DNA from: Papaver somniferum
Taxonomy: Eukaryota; Streptophyta; Magnoliopsida; Ranunculales; Papaveraceae
Length of the DNA stretch: 64,000 nucleotides
Direction of reading: 5' to 3'
Assembly: GCF_003573695.1 (NCBI RefSeq)
Contig: NC_039361.1
Coordinates: 89,608,149-89,672,148 of the forward strand
Under the pieces are notes generated by a model. That model searched no databases. It saw nothing but the letters and a program-made list of their open reading frames with translations, and had not been told where the DNA came from. The position numbers and the translations under genes are program-made. Of the stretch, positions 11,245 through 23,312 are shown piece by piece. Each line of letters opens with the position of its first letter. The first letter of the stretch is position 1.

Positions 11245-13104
11245 GTTGTTGTGCAGTTACAAAATAAAGAGGAAAAGTGGAAAGAATTCACTGCGTGATG
11301 GGGACATACACATCAACTAACCATTGGATTGATTCAATTCAGATTACACTGGGAAGATCACGGCCGGTAGTTGGAAAACTCAATGTATCCTGACGGTCAC
11401 GTGACACAACAAACCCTCCTGTCATATAAGAATTGATTCATACGAAAACTCGTGTGTGGATTACTTTAATAACTCAATTTCGACTCGAGAACATACCTCA
11501 CTTGAATGGAAGTTTCCCCCATATATGGCGAAAATGCTATATGATCAGCTTCTTGACAGCTATGTAACAGTTGATTTTGACGTGGCGGAAAGATGCAAAT
11601 TTTTGTTTTGCCATGTCATCAAAAAACAAGTTACAGTAAAACGATGTGTTTTAACTTTGTTGTTTGGGCGTTAACTATCTCCCATCTTCTCAGGATTTCC
11701 ATCTCACCGCTTCATATTTCACATCCACAACGATCTCCATAGATCAAATTAATGTATATTGTCTTTCACTTTCTACCATGGTAATGATTTTTTTATCTTA
11801 GCTATATCAAATTTCACATGGAAAATTAGGTTATTAAGCTTTTGGCAACCCATAATCTATTTCCATTAAACAAAACTTAATTAGATTCGATCTGCAATGA
11901 ACTAATTCCAGTATTGAAACTCAATTACATCAAAACTTAATCAGATTCGATCCACACTGAATCTATTCCAGTATTGAAACTCAACTGCATAAATTGTTTT
12001 AAAAGGAGGAGAAGATTATGGTTTGAATAGTATTTAAAGTTTGGTTGATTAAAAGGAGGAGAAGATTAATAAAAAAAACAATTTCTAATCTTTGAAGAAT
12101 TAGTATCTTTGATTGATGGTTTCAAAATAATTTCAAAATTTATGATATATGTCTTCTCGTAGAAATATGATGACTCAAGTCTGCTTCTTAAATAGATCAA
12201 GAATGTCAAGGATCATCTGTTACGACGTAAAAATCAAAATTAGGGCATGAAAACAAAGAGTGAAAATATATCTAAGGTGTGGTTGCTGATTTGATGACGT
12301 GGTCAGGAGGAATGGCCACTTCAGTCCACCACATAGGATGCCACGTCCGATCAGCTGTTACAAGGCTGTTCATGTAGCGGCGTTGCATATATGGCTAGGA
12401 ACATTTATGCCCATATGTTCTCGTACTCACCTAGGAACATTGAATGTCGTCACCTCCATTACTTGGGTAAGTACATATTTGTTGTATAAAACGCATTGTT
12501 TAATATTTTCCTTTCGTTCCTTTCGTTCCATTTTTAGCTCTAGCTTTATTGAAACGCTTTCTTTCTGCCTTTCTCTTTATTAGAAAAACATTATAACTTT
12601 TTCCTTGATAAGTACAGTTTTTTTCTTTCTTTTTATTAGAAAAACATTACAACTGTTTTCTTAATAATCAAAATACTTCTTTTTTGTCTTTTTCTTTATT
12701 AGAAAAATATTGCCGCTATTTTATTAATAAAACATCTCGTTTTTGTCTTTCTCTTTATTAGAAAAACTTCCCTTTTGTCTTTCTCTTTAGAAGAAAAAAA
12801 TTGCAAAAATTTCTTTAATAAATACATGCAAAAAGTATTCTCAATTGTGACTATAAACTCGATTTATAATGTAATAATTGATGAGCACTTACCTTCCCAG
12901 GTGTTATTTCGTTTATTCAACCCCAGCCGTCCCCATTATTTGAAATGATACTGAAAAAGATGTCTTTTAATTTATCGTTCGACTTCTTTAAACAATTTTC
13001 TTGTTATTGCGTTCATGGCGATACTTTAACCTCCCCCATTATCTGTGGAGATATTTAAAAATAGCAAAGGTGCCCCGAGGTGAAGCTGGAAAAAATTCTA
13101 TTAT
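11245..13104. other. Intergenic DNA, no gene recognised
   Basis: Open frames at 11456-11674 (+) and 12299-12583 (+) have no family resemblance. A near-identical pair of short segments (ATTAGATTCGATC... and ATCAGATTCGATC...) repeats at about 11880-11990. No RNA gene was seen. Confidence 0.5.
12540..12835. repeat. Tandem repeat with TTTCTCTTTATTAGAAAAAC core
   Basis: Five imperfect units of about 50-70 bases share the core TTTCTTTATTAGAAAAA followed by a T-rich stretch and TTAATAA. A related phrase (TCTCTTTAATAGAAAAACAT) occurs near 785-805, suggesting a dispersed family. Confidence 0.75.
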
Positions 13105-13109
13105 ATCCA

Positions 13110-16024
13110 TGTAAGAACCCTCAAGCTCGCCAACGCTATTAGACCAGTCAAGAGATGATTTTCGCTAATGGCTCGATTAATTAATATAGATTTTAATTTA
13201 ATATAAATTAGTCTAACAATAATTTAAATACGAAATTAGTGCCGTTAGATAAATTTCGAAAAATTATGCGAAAGGGACTACTCAAACGCGTCATTCGGAT
13301 ACCGGACGAATGAATTATGGCACTTGGAAGTTTAATCGTCGAACCTTGACTTAAAGTCAACGACCGTTGACCTACGAACCTGACTGTTGACTTTGACAAT
13401 AATACGGACTCCACTTTTGTAGAAGGGTTATCCCTTATCAACTTATTGGAAATGGTAATAGTAAAAGTCTGTTAACAGCTTAAACCCATATGTGAATCTT
13501 TATCCTTTGATTGTTTTCAAGGTGGTGCTGTTGTGCTAGGAGAGACGCTAAACGTGAGTCATGTTTCGTCTAAAAGATTGAGATAGAATACTAGTAAGTG
13601 TAAGCGGTAGAAAAAGGGAATGAGAATAGATAAGATAGAAAGAAAAAGAGGAGGTAGTATAGAGAAATTAATCGTGCGTAGAACCTAGAGAACAAAGTAG
13701 GTGATAATTGGTTATGAGGGAAGGAGTTTTTGTGAGAAAGTTATATTAGCAGAGAAGAAGAAATGTATGGCTTAACAGATATCAGTAACCAATGAGAGTT
13801 TAACTCGAGTAGGGAGCTAAGAAGAAAGGATGAGGATGATGATGATTGTTAGTAATCAATAGTGATGGAGGTGAAGTTAATGATGGACACTCAGTAAGTT
13901 AGTCAAGGTAACCTATCTAATCAACTCTATTAAGTTTATAATTATATGGGTATCTCTTAGATATGAAAATGGTTCAGAAAACAATCAACTTCTGGATTGC
14001 ATGAAATCATGATTTTATGTGCATGGTATTTTGCTCGCTGGCCATAATCTATAGACTTAAATAAGTGTCTTAGAGTCATAACTGGACATATCTCTATGAA
14101 TAATAATTATAGAACGTCGGGTGTAGATTCTATACATATAAAGTTTGTTCCGTTTGGATGAGTAAAAAGTGATATATCGACGCCGGAAAACTAGTCGACG
14201 CAGAGGAAACCAGGTGTATGCAGTCACGAGTGTCAATGTTTATGAGGTTTTCTTGATTGGTTAGACTCCGTTTTAGAAATTATTCACTAGGCAGACATTG
14301 TAGAGTATGATACCAGAATTCTAATGAGCCTTCGTTTGATGAATTTAGATTTGTTACGAGTAAGTTAGAGACCTTCGAAGTTGACCCCGTATGTTGTCTT
14401 AAGGAGTTGGAATTATTTCTGATTATAAACTTCTTATGTGAAAATGTTTAGAAGTGCTCATCAACTGTTTGTGAAAATGACCGAGTCAACTCGGTAAACC
14501 AATGAGTTATATTAGCTGACTCAAGAGTCGGACCAAGTCAGATAGGTATAGATCTGAATCGGTTCAGTGGGCTGGTTTGTTGGGCCGGACTAGCAGGCAC
14601 GTGGGCTTGGATTTAGGGACAGAATTCTTGTATTGAGTTTTTGGACCACTTATGGTCCGAATTAGCTTTCGGTTCCTTCTGCAAAGTTGTAGGGTTTTTC
14701 GAGGGATTTTCGATGACACCTAATTTGACCCAATTTGGATAAATAGATATTGATTTATTCCAAGAACACTTAATACTATGTTATGGAATTAATAAAATTA
14801 GAACAATTAGTTATTTGACTTAGCCCATAACTGGAGACTTCTATGATATTGTGTGATGAATCTTGTATGAATCTTTTAGATATTTTTCTTAGAGTGTTTG
14901 TGTGATTAACAGTTGGTCTTTATTAACAACGATCGATTTAAAGGATAAACTACTTGATTGTGGAATACAAGGTAGGCGTGACTTGTCATCAAAACAGGTG
15001 GGAACTTTGTAACCTTCTTGTAATCATTTAGCTTTCTTTTATCTGCGAGCATGATGAGTCTTTACTATTTGAGTGCATGGTAGCGTATACTGTGATGTTT
15101 TATTTCCTGCATCTTGAGTATGACGTATATGTTGTATCTGTTATGTACGTTGTTATTATGATGTGTTGTGTTTGATATGCATTGTGACATTTCCCGGCGA
15201 GGAGTGTGTGTGTTTCCCCACGGCTCTTAGCTAAGTTAAGTAAGGCGGTAATTCATCCGTCGACAATATTATTTAGTAGGACGGTAATTCATCCGTTTAA
15301 ATATTATTATATCTATTTCATTAGTAAGGCGGTAATTCATCCGTTATAATATTACTGCTTATTAATATAGTAGGGCGATAACTCATCCATTTGAATAATA
15401 TCTTAGTAGGGCGGTAATTCATCTGTCATGATATTATATATACTATTTTATTTGAGGGAAATCACTCGTGTGCATATTATACTTGTTTGTCTAACTTTCT
15501 GATTTTGATGATAATATTCTGAATCATGGTTTGTATGGGCACTTTGTGTGGACGATGTTATTATTATTAATTAGGGTTGCTCTCGCGTCGTCTTCTCCAA
15601 TGAGTTTGGCGAGGTTAGAGTGACACTTGCTTCATGATGCATAGATTGCTGATTGATTAGTTAGTGATTACTTGAGAGTTACATGTTTCCATTGAGCACC
15701 CTTTTGGGATGATGTGCTCACTCGTTCCCACTTCAGTTTTCAATTATCATAAGAAAGGGTGCAGTGAAGATATCCGTTTTCGTATTTTAAAGCATTACCG
15801 AACCAAGTTATGTTCATGTATCTTTTATATAAATGTTTCTTTATTTATTGTAAAACAACACACAGATATATTTATATCATTTGAGAGTTCATCTATTGAT
15901 ATCAGAGTGTTTTAGGTTTAACAGTTAGGGTTTGGTTTTAGTTCATTTTATGTGATTATGATTCTTAAAATCATTGATTTTGTATACCTATTAGCTAAGC
16001 AGGATTAGTAGTTGGGGCGTCACA
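13110..16024. mobile_element. Solo LTR, probably Ty3/gypsy chromovirus type, 2915 bp
   Basis: The segment begins TGTAAGAACCC and ends GGGGCGTCACA, which is the TG...CA pattern and the end sequence commonly seen in plant Tekay/Del-type gypsy LTRs. It is flanked by the perfect 5-base repeat ATCCA (13105-13109 and 16025-16029). No gag, pol, primer-binding site or polypurine tract lies within, so it is a solo LTR left by recombination between two LTRs. Lineage assignment is by end sequence and length only. Which strand carried the element is not proven. Confidence 0.85.
15237..15445. repeat. Subrepeats inside the solo LTR (GGCGGTAATTCATCCGT)
   Basis: Five imperfect copies of AGTAGGGCGGTAATTCATCCGT occur separated by AT-rich spacers containing ATATTATT. 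They are internal to the solo LTR and do not encode protein. Confidence 0.85.
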
Positions 16025-16218
16025 ATCCAATCCTCACTTTCTAGATAGCTATAGGCTTATGATCAGGTATCTTTTCCATTGCTATCTCTATTTCGAGTCC
16101 ATGATTTTTCTTTTTGGAATCTCACTCAAAATGTTGTCTTGGTGTGGCGTGTCCTTTGTTTCCGGATTCTTTTGTCATACGCGAAAATTTTTCTTTGTTT
16201 TCTTTCTCAGCTCTCCCA

Positions 16219-18081
16219 TTACCTGTAGTCCCTATCGTACAACTGTTTAAGGGTTCCGACTAATTGAACTGTTTTATAAACGTCGTAATTCAACGTATTA
16301 TTATATGCTTCTATTAGGAGACCAACATCAAACTTTCCAACCTCAGCAACTTCCTGATGAAACCTCCTTGTAAATTCAACAGGACTCTCACCAACTTTTA
16401 TGTGCAAGAGGAATAAATGGCTACTCCCCCTTTTGCTTCTGAGCTTAATTTTGTATTGCTCGAAAAACATATTTTATAGCATCCCAAAACTATCAATTGA
16501 ATTAGTCTTTATTTGTGAAAACCAATTTAAAGCCTTACTAGTCAAGGTTATTGGAAAAGTCCTGCAGAGTAGTTCGTTTCTATACCTCCACAAACTCATT
16601 GAAGCTTGAAATCGTTGGACATGATCCATTGGATCTTCGTTGTTTCTGTCAAAAAAATTCTTGAACCGAGGTTGGTTTAAATTTATAAGAGGGAAGAAAC
16701 GCTTTATTTATTCAGTAAACACGGAATCCATCGACCTATTCATTGTTAGGATCTGTTGCTTTTCATCTTTGGATTGCTTTTGAGACAACAACTCTCCAAT
16801 CATTTCACTGAGTTTTCTTCTGCTGAGTTCTTCGCCTCTTGGTAAATCTCCTATGATTTCCCTGCGAATCCGCTCATTCCTGATGTGTTATGTTCCCCTT
16901 TTTGAATGGTCTCAGACACGTATAGACCTCTTCGAGTGATCATCATTGATATGATCATCCCAGTGTCTACGACTTTCATATATCTTATGACTTGGTCATG
17001 ATTGCTTATCTTGCTCGATCGTTTGGTAGTGATCATCCTCGGGTACATATTGATCATAATAGCCATTATTATAGTGATCACGACTCTGATGATCATTTCT
17101 AGCATCCTCAACTCTTCATGCATAAATTTGACCGTGCCAACGCCCGTCAAGATCTTCCTCACTTTTCCATGGGCTGTCACGTTCTAGATGAGTACGACGG
17201 TTTGACATATCACTTTCGGAATGCAAGGGAGCTGCTTCTTCGATCTCTTTTCTTTTTTCCAATGCGACTTTGAGTTGTTTTTTTTTCCTTTCCAACTCCT
17301 GGAAACGCTCATGTGATGTCAAGTCGATAGGCGTCACTTGTTGGTTGACAACTTGCGGATTACGTGGGGGAGTGCACAACCTTTATTAGCAACGACCTCA
17401 CGATGAAGCTCCTGAATGCTTGGGTGATGATTTCGAACCTTACTATGGCGATTGAGGTTTTTATTATTGGTCTGGGGAGGTGTTCTACGTACCTAAGCAT
17501 TGTTTCCCCTGAAACATGGAAGGTTCTCACAGAATGAGCACCCGCTGCTATTAATGAAACTGATGTTTTCATTCCGTCTTGGTAGTACTGGACGACGGGC
17601 TCCGTAGAGTTCGACTATTGACACATTCAATAGGAGGATTTACGGTAGGTGCATCACCGTTCCTTCCATGCTGATTTTGTAGCAAAGATTCTATGTGATT
17701 TCTTTTCTTTTTGCAGCTTTCCGTAACACTGAAATTGCTACTGTTTTAACGTTATCTGTAACGATTTTAATTGTTGTTGCAACACTTGATTAACTATTTT
17801 TTCTGTAACAGTCTGTAATGCCCGATTAACTGTTGTTGTTTCTGGATAGACCTGTAACACTTGCTGCTTGTTTCAACTATCGCAACGATTTCTTCAACCC
17901 TTTCAACAATTTCTTCAACCAGCGTAATAATTTCTTCAACAGTCGTAACAGTTTCTTCAACCTTCGTAACAGTTTCTTCAACAATCGCAACAGTTTCTTC
18001 AACAGTCGCAACAGTTTGTTCAACCTTCGCAATGGTTTCTTCATCTAATTTTTTTTGACATTTCTAAAACCCTAATTTTCA
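16219..18081 (-). pseudogene. Tat-type Ty3/gypsy gag, degenerate
   Basis: Minus-strand frames in order from 18081 leftward give a coiled-coil N-terminus, a charged region (SHERFQELERKKKQLKVALEK), an arginine/aspartate-rich segment, and the core gag sequence with QYKIKLRSKRG, HIKVGESPVEFTRRFHQEV (16219-16470), which corresponds to the retrotransposon gag motif with G-ES-hydrophobic-RF. The upstream primer-binding site (TGGCGCC type) supports a Tat/Athila-group gypsy element. Frames are broken by stops and frameshifts. The N-terminal ATG at 18063 is put out of frame by a run of 8 A, where 7 would keep it open. No matching pol follows leftward, so the element is truncated near 16200. Confidence 0.75.
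17875..18050 (-). repeat. 21-bp minisatellite coding heptad coiled-coil repeats in gag
   Basis: Units of 21 bases such as GTTGAAGAAACTGTTGCGACT repeat about eight times on the minus strand. In the gag frame each unit encodes VEETVAT-like heptads (V-E-E-T/I-V-x-x), which would form a coiled coil at the N-terminus of Gag. Confidence 0.85.
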
Positions 18082-18135
18082 AAAATGCTTAGAAAAAAAA
18101 TCTCTCACTGGGGGAATACGATCTTTTACTTGTAT

Positions 18136-18152
18136 CCCCTTAGTCGGCGCCA
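18136..18152 (-). other. Gypsy primer-binding site (TGGCGCC type)
   Basis: On the minus strand the sequence is TGGCGCCGACTAAGGGG, which begins like the TGGCGCC primer-binding sites of plant Tat/Athila elements. It sits between the LTR-like region on its right and the gag frame on its left, as expected for a minus-strand element. Confidence 0.8.
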
Positions 18153-18159
18153 AAAGAAG

Positions 18160-18935
18160 TTGGTGAAAAAATATCCACCCCAATACTCCTCGATATATGT
18201 GTAGATGGATTAAATATCTGTCGTTGATTTAATTCCTCCAGAAATGAAGAATTTGAGATTGATGCTGAATGATTGACCTTCAGCTGCTGATTTAACTCCA
18301 CAAGAAATCGTTGATGAAAATCTGATTGATGCTGACCGATTGACCTTCAACTGTTGATTTAACTCCACAAGAATTCGTTGATGAAAATCCGATGGATGCT
18401 GAATGGTGGGGGTATACCTGCAAAAACACTCTGATGCTAAAGTCATAGAAAATTTCTCAACAGGTGTTTTGTGTGGAAAAGGATTATAAATTTTGTACAT
18501 TTTGAGTTAAGATTTAGCCTCTATTTATAGGCAGAAAGTAGAACTAGCTTTAAGGATTCATATTTATCTTAATAACTTCCTTATCTGTATAAATCCAAGA
18601 AAACAACCAGATTCATGATAAAAAAAATTATTCCCTCTGATATTTATCTTAAATAATTATTATCCTGGATAATAATTATAATCACATGAGATAATTATCC
18701 TCTTTTTTTAGGATTTTACAATTATCTTAAATAATAATTATAACCTCCTAAGATAATTATTCTCTTTCTGTTAGGATTTTGCAGTTATCTTAAACAACCA
18801 GATAATTATGATAATTCCAAAGACTGGTATTTTCTTTAAAACATTCTGATCCCCATTCTAAAAATGACACTTATCCAGAAGAGAGGATAATTTGGATCGA
18901 TGGATCAAACCATGGGTTCTAAGAATCGACCCATG
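18160..18935 (-). repeat. Probable 5' LTR of the Tat-type element (limits approximate)
   Basis: It lies upstream of the primer-binding site on the minus strand. It contains a TATA-like box CTATAAATAG on the minus strand at 18521-18530. It also holds two sets of internal tandem duplications: units of about 73 bases at 18225-18410 (TTAACTCCACAAGAA...GTTGATGAAAATC) and units of about 65 bases at 18610-18800 (AATTATCTTAAATAATAATTAT). Its outer border is not defined, because the partner LTR is not in the window. Confidence 0.6.
18521..18530 (-). promoter_or_regulatory. TATA-like box of the LTR promoter
   Basis: Minus-strand CTATAAATAG, about 370 bases upstream of the primer-binding site, fits an LTR U3 promoter. 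It is predicted by sequence only. Confidence 0.5.
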
Positions 18936-19470
18936 GGTCTTTGGGCTTCCATAATAAGCAAAAATGGGTTTTAATAATTAACTAAATTGTCTTCAATACT
19001 AAGCCAACTGGCTTCTAAAATAAGCCAGTTATGTTTTCAAAATAAACAAAATGGGTTTCAATAATAAGCCAACTGGACTTCTAAAATACGCCATCTATGT
19101 TTCCATAATAAACCAAATGGGCTTCAATAATAAGCAAGACCGGGCTTCCAAAATAAGCCAACATGGTTTCCTCAATAAACCAAATGAGCTTCCAAAATAA
19201 GCCAACATGGTTTCCTCGATAAACCAAATGGGCTTCCAAAATAAGGCAACTAGGCTTCTATAATAAGCCATGGATTTCTTTAGTAAACCGGATGTGTTTT
19301 TTTAATAAACCATGGGTTTGTACCATAAATTTGTTGGGATTCTATATTAAGCTAAATGGATTTCTTTAATAAACTGTACTGGGCTTCCAAAATAAGCCGA
19401 ATGAGTGGATTTCTGCCATAAACCAAATGGGATTTACAATAAACCACATTTTATAGTTATAGAATAACTT
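18935..19470. repeat. Degenerate minisatellite, same family as 1-360
   Basis: It contains many imperfect copies of AATAAGCCAACTGG, AATAAACCAAATGGGCTTCC and related phrases in tandem. The start of the array at 1-80 and the part at 19030-19120 share long near-identical runs, so the two arrays derive from a common source. Confidence 0.85.
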
Positions 19471-19975
19471 GTGCGACACACACATACACCATTTTAATCA
19501 GGTACAAACACTTCAAGTGAAACTATATCTTCACCACCATCGAAATCATCACTATTAGCTTTCAACTCTATAAACATATTTTCCAAGTATACTCTGGTTA
19601 GGTATTTCCCTTTCAATTCTTCTCACTTAACCACAAAGATTCTACCTCTGCTTCCTAGTTAACACTATTATAATTTCATCATCAATAAATTAGTTTTGTA
19701 TTTAAGTTTTCTTCCTAATATATCTCTACCCCACAACTTTTCCAAGAACTTTTATTTTCCCGATTCATTTCTACCCCACTTATAACATTCTTCACTCTTT
19801 TCTCAAGGTTACAACCTCAAGCAACTTAGCAACATGACCAATCAAAAGCAGGAGGAAAAGGTAATTATTAAGATGCACATATACTTAGAAAACACTTATT
19901 TCATCTTTTATTACAATTTTTTCCCTATAAGAAAAAAGAAAATCATTACTTCCAAAAACATTTAAATAAGAGGAT
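19471..19975. other. Intergenic DNA, nothing recognised
   Basis: AT-rich sequence with no protein family, RNA gene or clear repeat seen. Confidence 0.5.
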
Positions 19976-19993
19976 AGAAATTATGAAATATTA

Positions 19994-22141
19994 AACTGCT
20001 TTTGTGAAGAATTTTTTTTTTTAGATGGTGTTCTTGTTGTTAATGAGCTTATAGATTCAAGAATAAGGAGTGGCAAGTCTGGTTTACTTTGCAAAGTTGA
20101 TTTTGAAAAATCTTTTGATCATGTTAATTGGAATTTCTTGGATTATATGTTTAAGTTGATGGGGTTTGGAGATAAATGGAGGAGTTGGATTAGGTGTTGT
20201 GTGGAATTTTTCATATTTTCAGTTCTTATAAATGGAAGTGTTACAGGCTATTTCAAAAGCAAAAAAGGTATTAGAAAAGGTGATCCAATTTCACCTTTTC
20301 TTTTCTTATTAGTTGGAGAATCTCTCAATTTTATGATCAAAAAAGCTAAAGAAGAAGGACTTATGTCTGGTTTTCAAACTAAAGATGATGGTGTTCTAGT
20401 TAGTCACCTGCAATTTGCAGATGACAGTCTGATTTTTCTAGATGCTGATGTTGAACAAGTTAAGAATTTGAGAGTAATCCTTCTTTCTTTTGAGATGTTA
20501 ACTGGAATTAATATAAATTTTGCAAAAAGCTAAATTTTTGGAGTTGCTTATGAAGGAAATTTATCTGTTTTTTCTTCCATTCTTGGTTGCTATAGTGGAA
20601 CTTTGCCAACTACATATCTTGGTCTTTCATTGGGTGATAAGTGTGGTGGTGTTGCAAAATGGGACAAAATCATTGAGAAGTTTTTGGCCAAGCTTGCTGG
20701 TTGGAAGAAGATTTTGCTTTCCAGAGCAGGGAAGATCACTCTAATTAACAGTGTGCTCAATAGTCTGCCTATTTATCATATGTCTCTTTTTGAAATACCG
20801 GTTTCTGTCATAAAAGGGCTAGAAAAAATCATGAGAGATTTTCTTTGGAATGATAACAAGGGAAGGAAGAAGATTCATTTAGTTAAATGGGATGCTCTTA
20901 GCATAAGGAAGAAATTTGGTGGTCTTGGGGTTAAAAATCTAAATAAAATGAATAATGCTTTGCTTTCCAAATGGACTTGGAGATTTTCATTTGAAGAAGA
21001 TGCTTTATGGAGGAAGATTGTTCATGAAAAATATGGAAGTGATGGTGCACTTTGGATTCCCAAAACCCCAAAAACTTCTTACGGGAGATCAGTGTGGAAA
21101 TCTATTATGAAGTATAAATCTTTTGTCTTGAAGAATGTTAGATTTAAAGTAAACAATGGTTCTTCTGTCAGATTTTGGGATGACAACTGGATTTATGATC
21201 AACCTATTAAGACTTGCTATCCTAATTTATATGCATTATCTAGAGTTAAAAATCTTTCTGTTGCTGAGATTTATATGTCAGATGGCAACAACATTTCTTG
21301 GAATCTTCAAGTTCCTGTAAGACTCAATGCTGCTGCAAGAACTGAACATCACATTTTCATGGTTGATCTTGCTTCTTTCAAGCTCAATGTTGCTCAAGAA
21401 GATGAATTGCAATGGCCTTTGACTAAGAGTAAAAGTTATTCTGTGAAATCAGCTTATGATAAACTCTCTTTAGAAACAGATATAATTCAGCACAGCTCCA
21501 TTTTCACTTTCATCTGGAATCTCAAGTGCCCACCAAAAATTGGATTTTTTTGTGGCTGATTGCTCATAACAGACTCCCTACTAGAGATATGTTGAGAAGA
21601 AGAGGTGTAGAAGTTCCAGAAAATTGCTTATTCTGCAACTGCATTGAGACAAGTTCCCATCTTCTTCTTCATTGTCCTTTTGCTTGTGAAGTTTGGAACT
21701 CCATTATCAGTAAGTTACATTGGTTCTATTGTGTGCATAAAGATATTATTCCTTCTCTGCAGTCTTGGTTTCTTTCTCATCATAATACAGCTAGTATTGT
21801 TGTTTGGAATTTGGTACCTGTTGCTATCATCTGGAGCTTGTGGAAGGAGAGAAATACCAGGGCCTTCACTGACAAAAGAAACAATGTTGCAGGTGTGGTA
21901 AACAAAGCAATTTATTGCCTGTTTACTTGGGCTTTAGCTATTAAGGATTTTGATTCTGTTAACTCTTCAACAGTCATGAATGATTGGTGTAACATCTAAT
22001 TCAACTCTGTGTAGGATTGGTAGTCTGTTACCATCTTTTTTCCTTTCTTTGTAACTCTTTTTTTGTGTAGAGTGGTATAACCTTTATACCCTCTCTTTTT
22101 TGATCAATATATTCTTTCTTTGCCGATCAAAAAAAAAAAAA
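19994..22141 (+). mobile_element. 5'-truncated L1-type LINE with 18-bp target duplication
   Basis: A perfect 18-base direct repeat AGAAATTATGAAATATTA flanks it (19976-19993 and 22142-22159). The right end is a poly(A) run that starts after TTTGCCGATC. The body encodes the later part of LINE ORF2. The endonuclease and the N-terminal RT are missing, which is the usual 5' truncation of target-primed reverse transcription. The intact target duplication suggests a comparatively recent insertion. Confidence 0.97.
20030..21999 (+). pseudogene. LINE ORF2 fragment: reverse transcriptase, connection and zf-RVT region
   Basis: The frame enters in the RT domain (KSGLLCKVDFEKSFDHVNW, INGSVTGYFKSKKGIRKGD) and carries the catalytic FADD box (LQFADDSLIF). 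After the AKS at 20530 a single TAA interrupts the frame; the sequence continues in the same frame with IFGVAYEGNL and PTTYLGLSLGD. The WKKILLSRAGKITLINSVL and MRDFLWND motifs follow. At about 21545 a run of 7 T (8 expected) shifts the frame, after which WLIAHNRLPTRDML and CLFCNCIETSSHLLLHCPF give the zf-RVT zinc-binding region. There is one nonsense and one frameshift change; otherwise it is well preserved. Confidence 0.95.
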
Positions 22142-22159
22142 AGAAATTATGAAATATTA

Positions 22160-23128
22160 GCGCATGCATGGAACGTGTGCTCTTATTAGAATTATTATGA
22201 AAAATCAAAGACGGGTCACAGGACATCACTTTATTATTGGATTATCCTATTTCTCGCCCCCGTTTTTCCGATTTCCCATCTCATTCACAATATCTAAAAT
22301 CACTTTGCTTTTCAATTTTGGTTTTCCTTGTGTACCACCTACTAGAAATAATCTGTGCCGTAACGACACGAATGAGGTTAACAGAGAGTTCTACTAAATA
22401 TTTAGAGATAGCTCGTGCCGTAACGGCACTGCTTTAATATGATAACTGACTGGAGTAATTTTTCTTTTTTTCCGGACTTTAAATCGTGTTCCTTTGCAAG
22501 ATAGTTATTTATTTTGTTTTAAGCGAAAATAATGTCTACTATCCAAAAATAAACACAAAATCATTTAGGTAATAGTGGGTATGCATATCTCACTTATGAG
22601 TTATGAATAAAAATAAACAAACAAATAAATAAATCTCATTTCCCATTAGATTTGTCATGCCACCACTAAATCCAGTCATGCATATATAATATATTATGAT
22701 TTTATTTAATGTTTCTTTGAATATCTTGAGTTAATAGGTGATGCAATAATCAAAGATTAATAAATTTGGATTCAGAATGAGAAGGGTTACAGAAAAGACG
22801 ACCGTCGGATGTCTTTCGCTGGAATGAGACTGGGATAATCGGATGTAACGTTTGTCTCTCAAAATGTTATCCGACCTTCCAAGCTCAAAAACCCATTCTG
22901 TTTTGTATTATAGATAAATATTACCATCTTTATATATCTTCTTCTTCGATAAATCTTTTTTATTTAATAAAGATATAATTTAGAAAGCCTGGATTAAATT
23001 CCTATACACCTATTCTAATTAACCACTAATGTTCAATTAGTACCTTACGGTATAAAAAAAAATTAATACCTTGCCAATCTTTTATTTTATGAAGAACTGG
23101 ATACTGGTGCGATAATAATAACGTTAAG
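22160..23128. other. Intergenic DNA with palindromic motifs, no gene
   Basis: Two palindromic motifs occur close together: TGTGCCGTAACGACACG near 22352 and GTGCCGTAACGGCAC near 22411. The second is a perfect inverted repeat with 7-base arms. Such GC-rich hairpins in AT-rich DNA resemble transposon (Helitron-type) 3' termini, but no CTRR end could be confirmed. Nothing else was recognised. Confidence 0.5.
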
Positions 23129-23138
23129 AACTCTAATT

Positions 23139-23312
23139 TAGTGGTATCCCATCAACTCCAGTAAGGAGGAAATCAGGGGTTCAATCCTCGCCATAAAGGT
23201 TTTTAATAAATTAGTTGTATACTTGGTTTCGCGGTGTTGGGTCTGGCAGTGGTGCCAGTCCAACTGGCTGGGTTCAGATAAGGGCATGGGTCCGGTTTTC
23301 GAAAAAAAAAAC
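23139..23312 (+). mobile_element. tRNA-type SINE with perfect 10-bp target duplication
   Basis: A direct repeat AACTCTAATT flanks it (23129-23138 and 23313-23322). Immediately after the left copy is an A-box-like TAGTGGTATCCC (23139-23150). A B-box GGTTCAATCC follows at 23178-23187, and the right end is a run of A followed by C. RNA polymerase III boxes, small size (about 174 bases), A-rich tail and target duplication together define a SINE. The middle (GTTGGGTCTGGCAGTGGTGCC region) is unrelated to tRNA. The subfamily was not identified. Confidence 0.88.

Noticed and set aside
12540..12835. CRISPR-like array
   Set aside because: Repeats are imperfect and contiguous, with variable spacing; this is a eukaryotic tandem repeat.
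17833..18058. Plus-strand asparagine/phenylalanine-rich and serine/threonine-rich repeat proteins
   Set aside because: They are the antisense readings of the gag heptad minisatellite on the minus strand.
23139..23200. A tRNA gene, because A and B boxes are present
   Set aside because: No cloverleaf with acceptor stem could be formed, and the unit has a poly(A) tail and target duplication, so it is a SINE.
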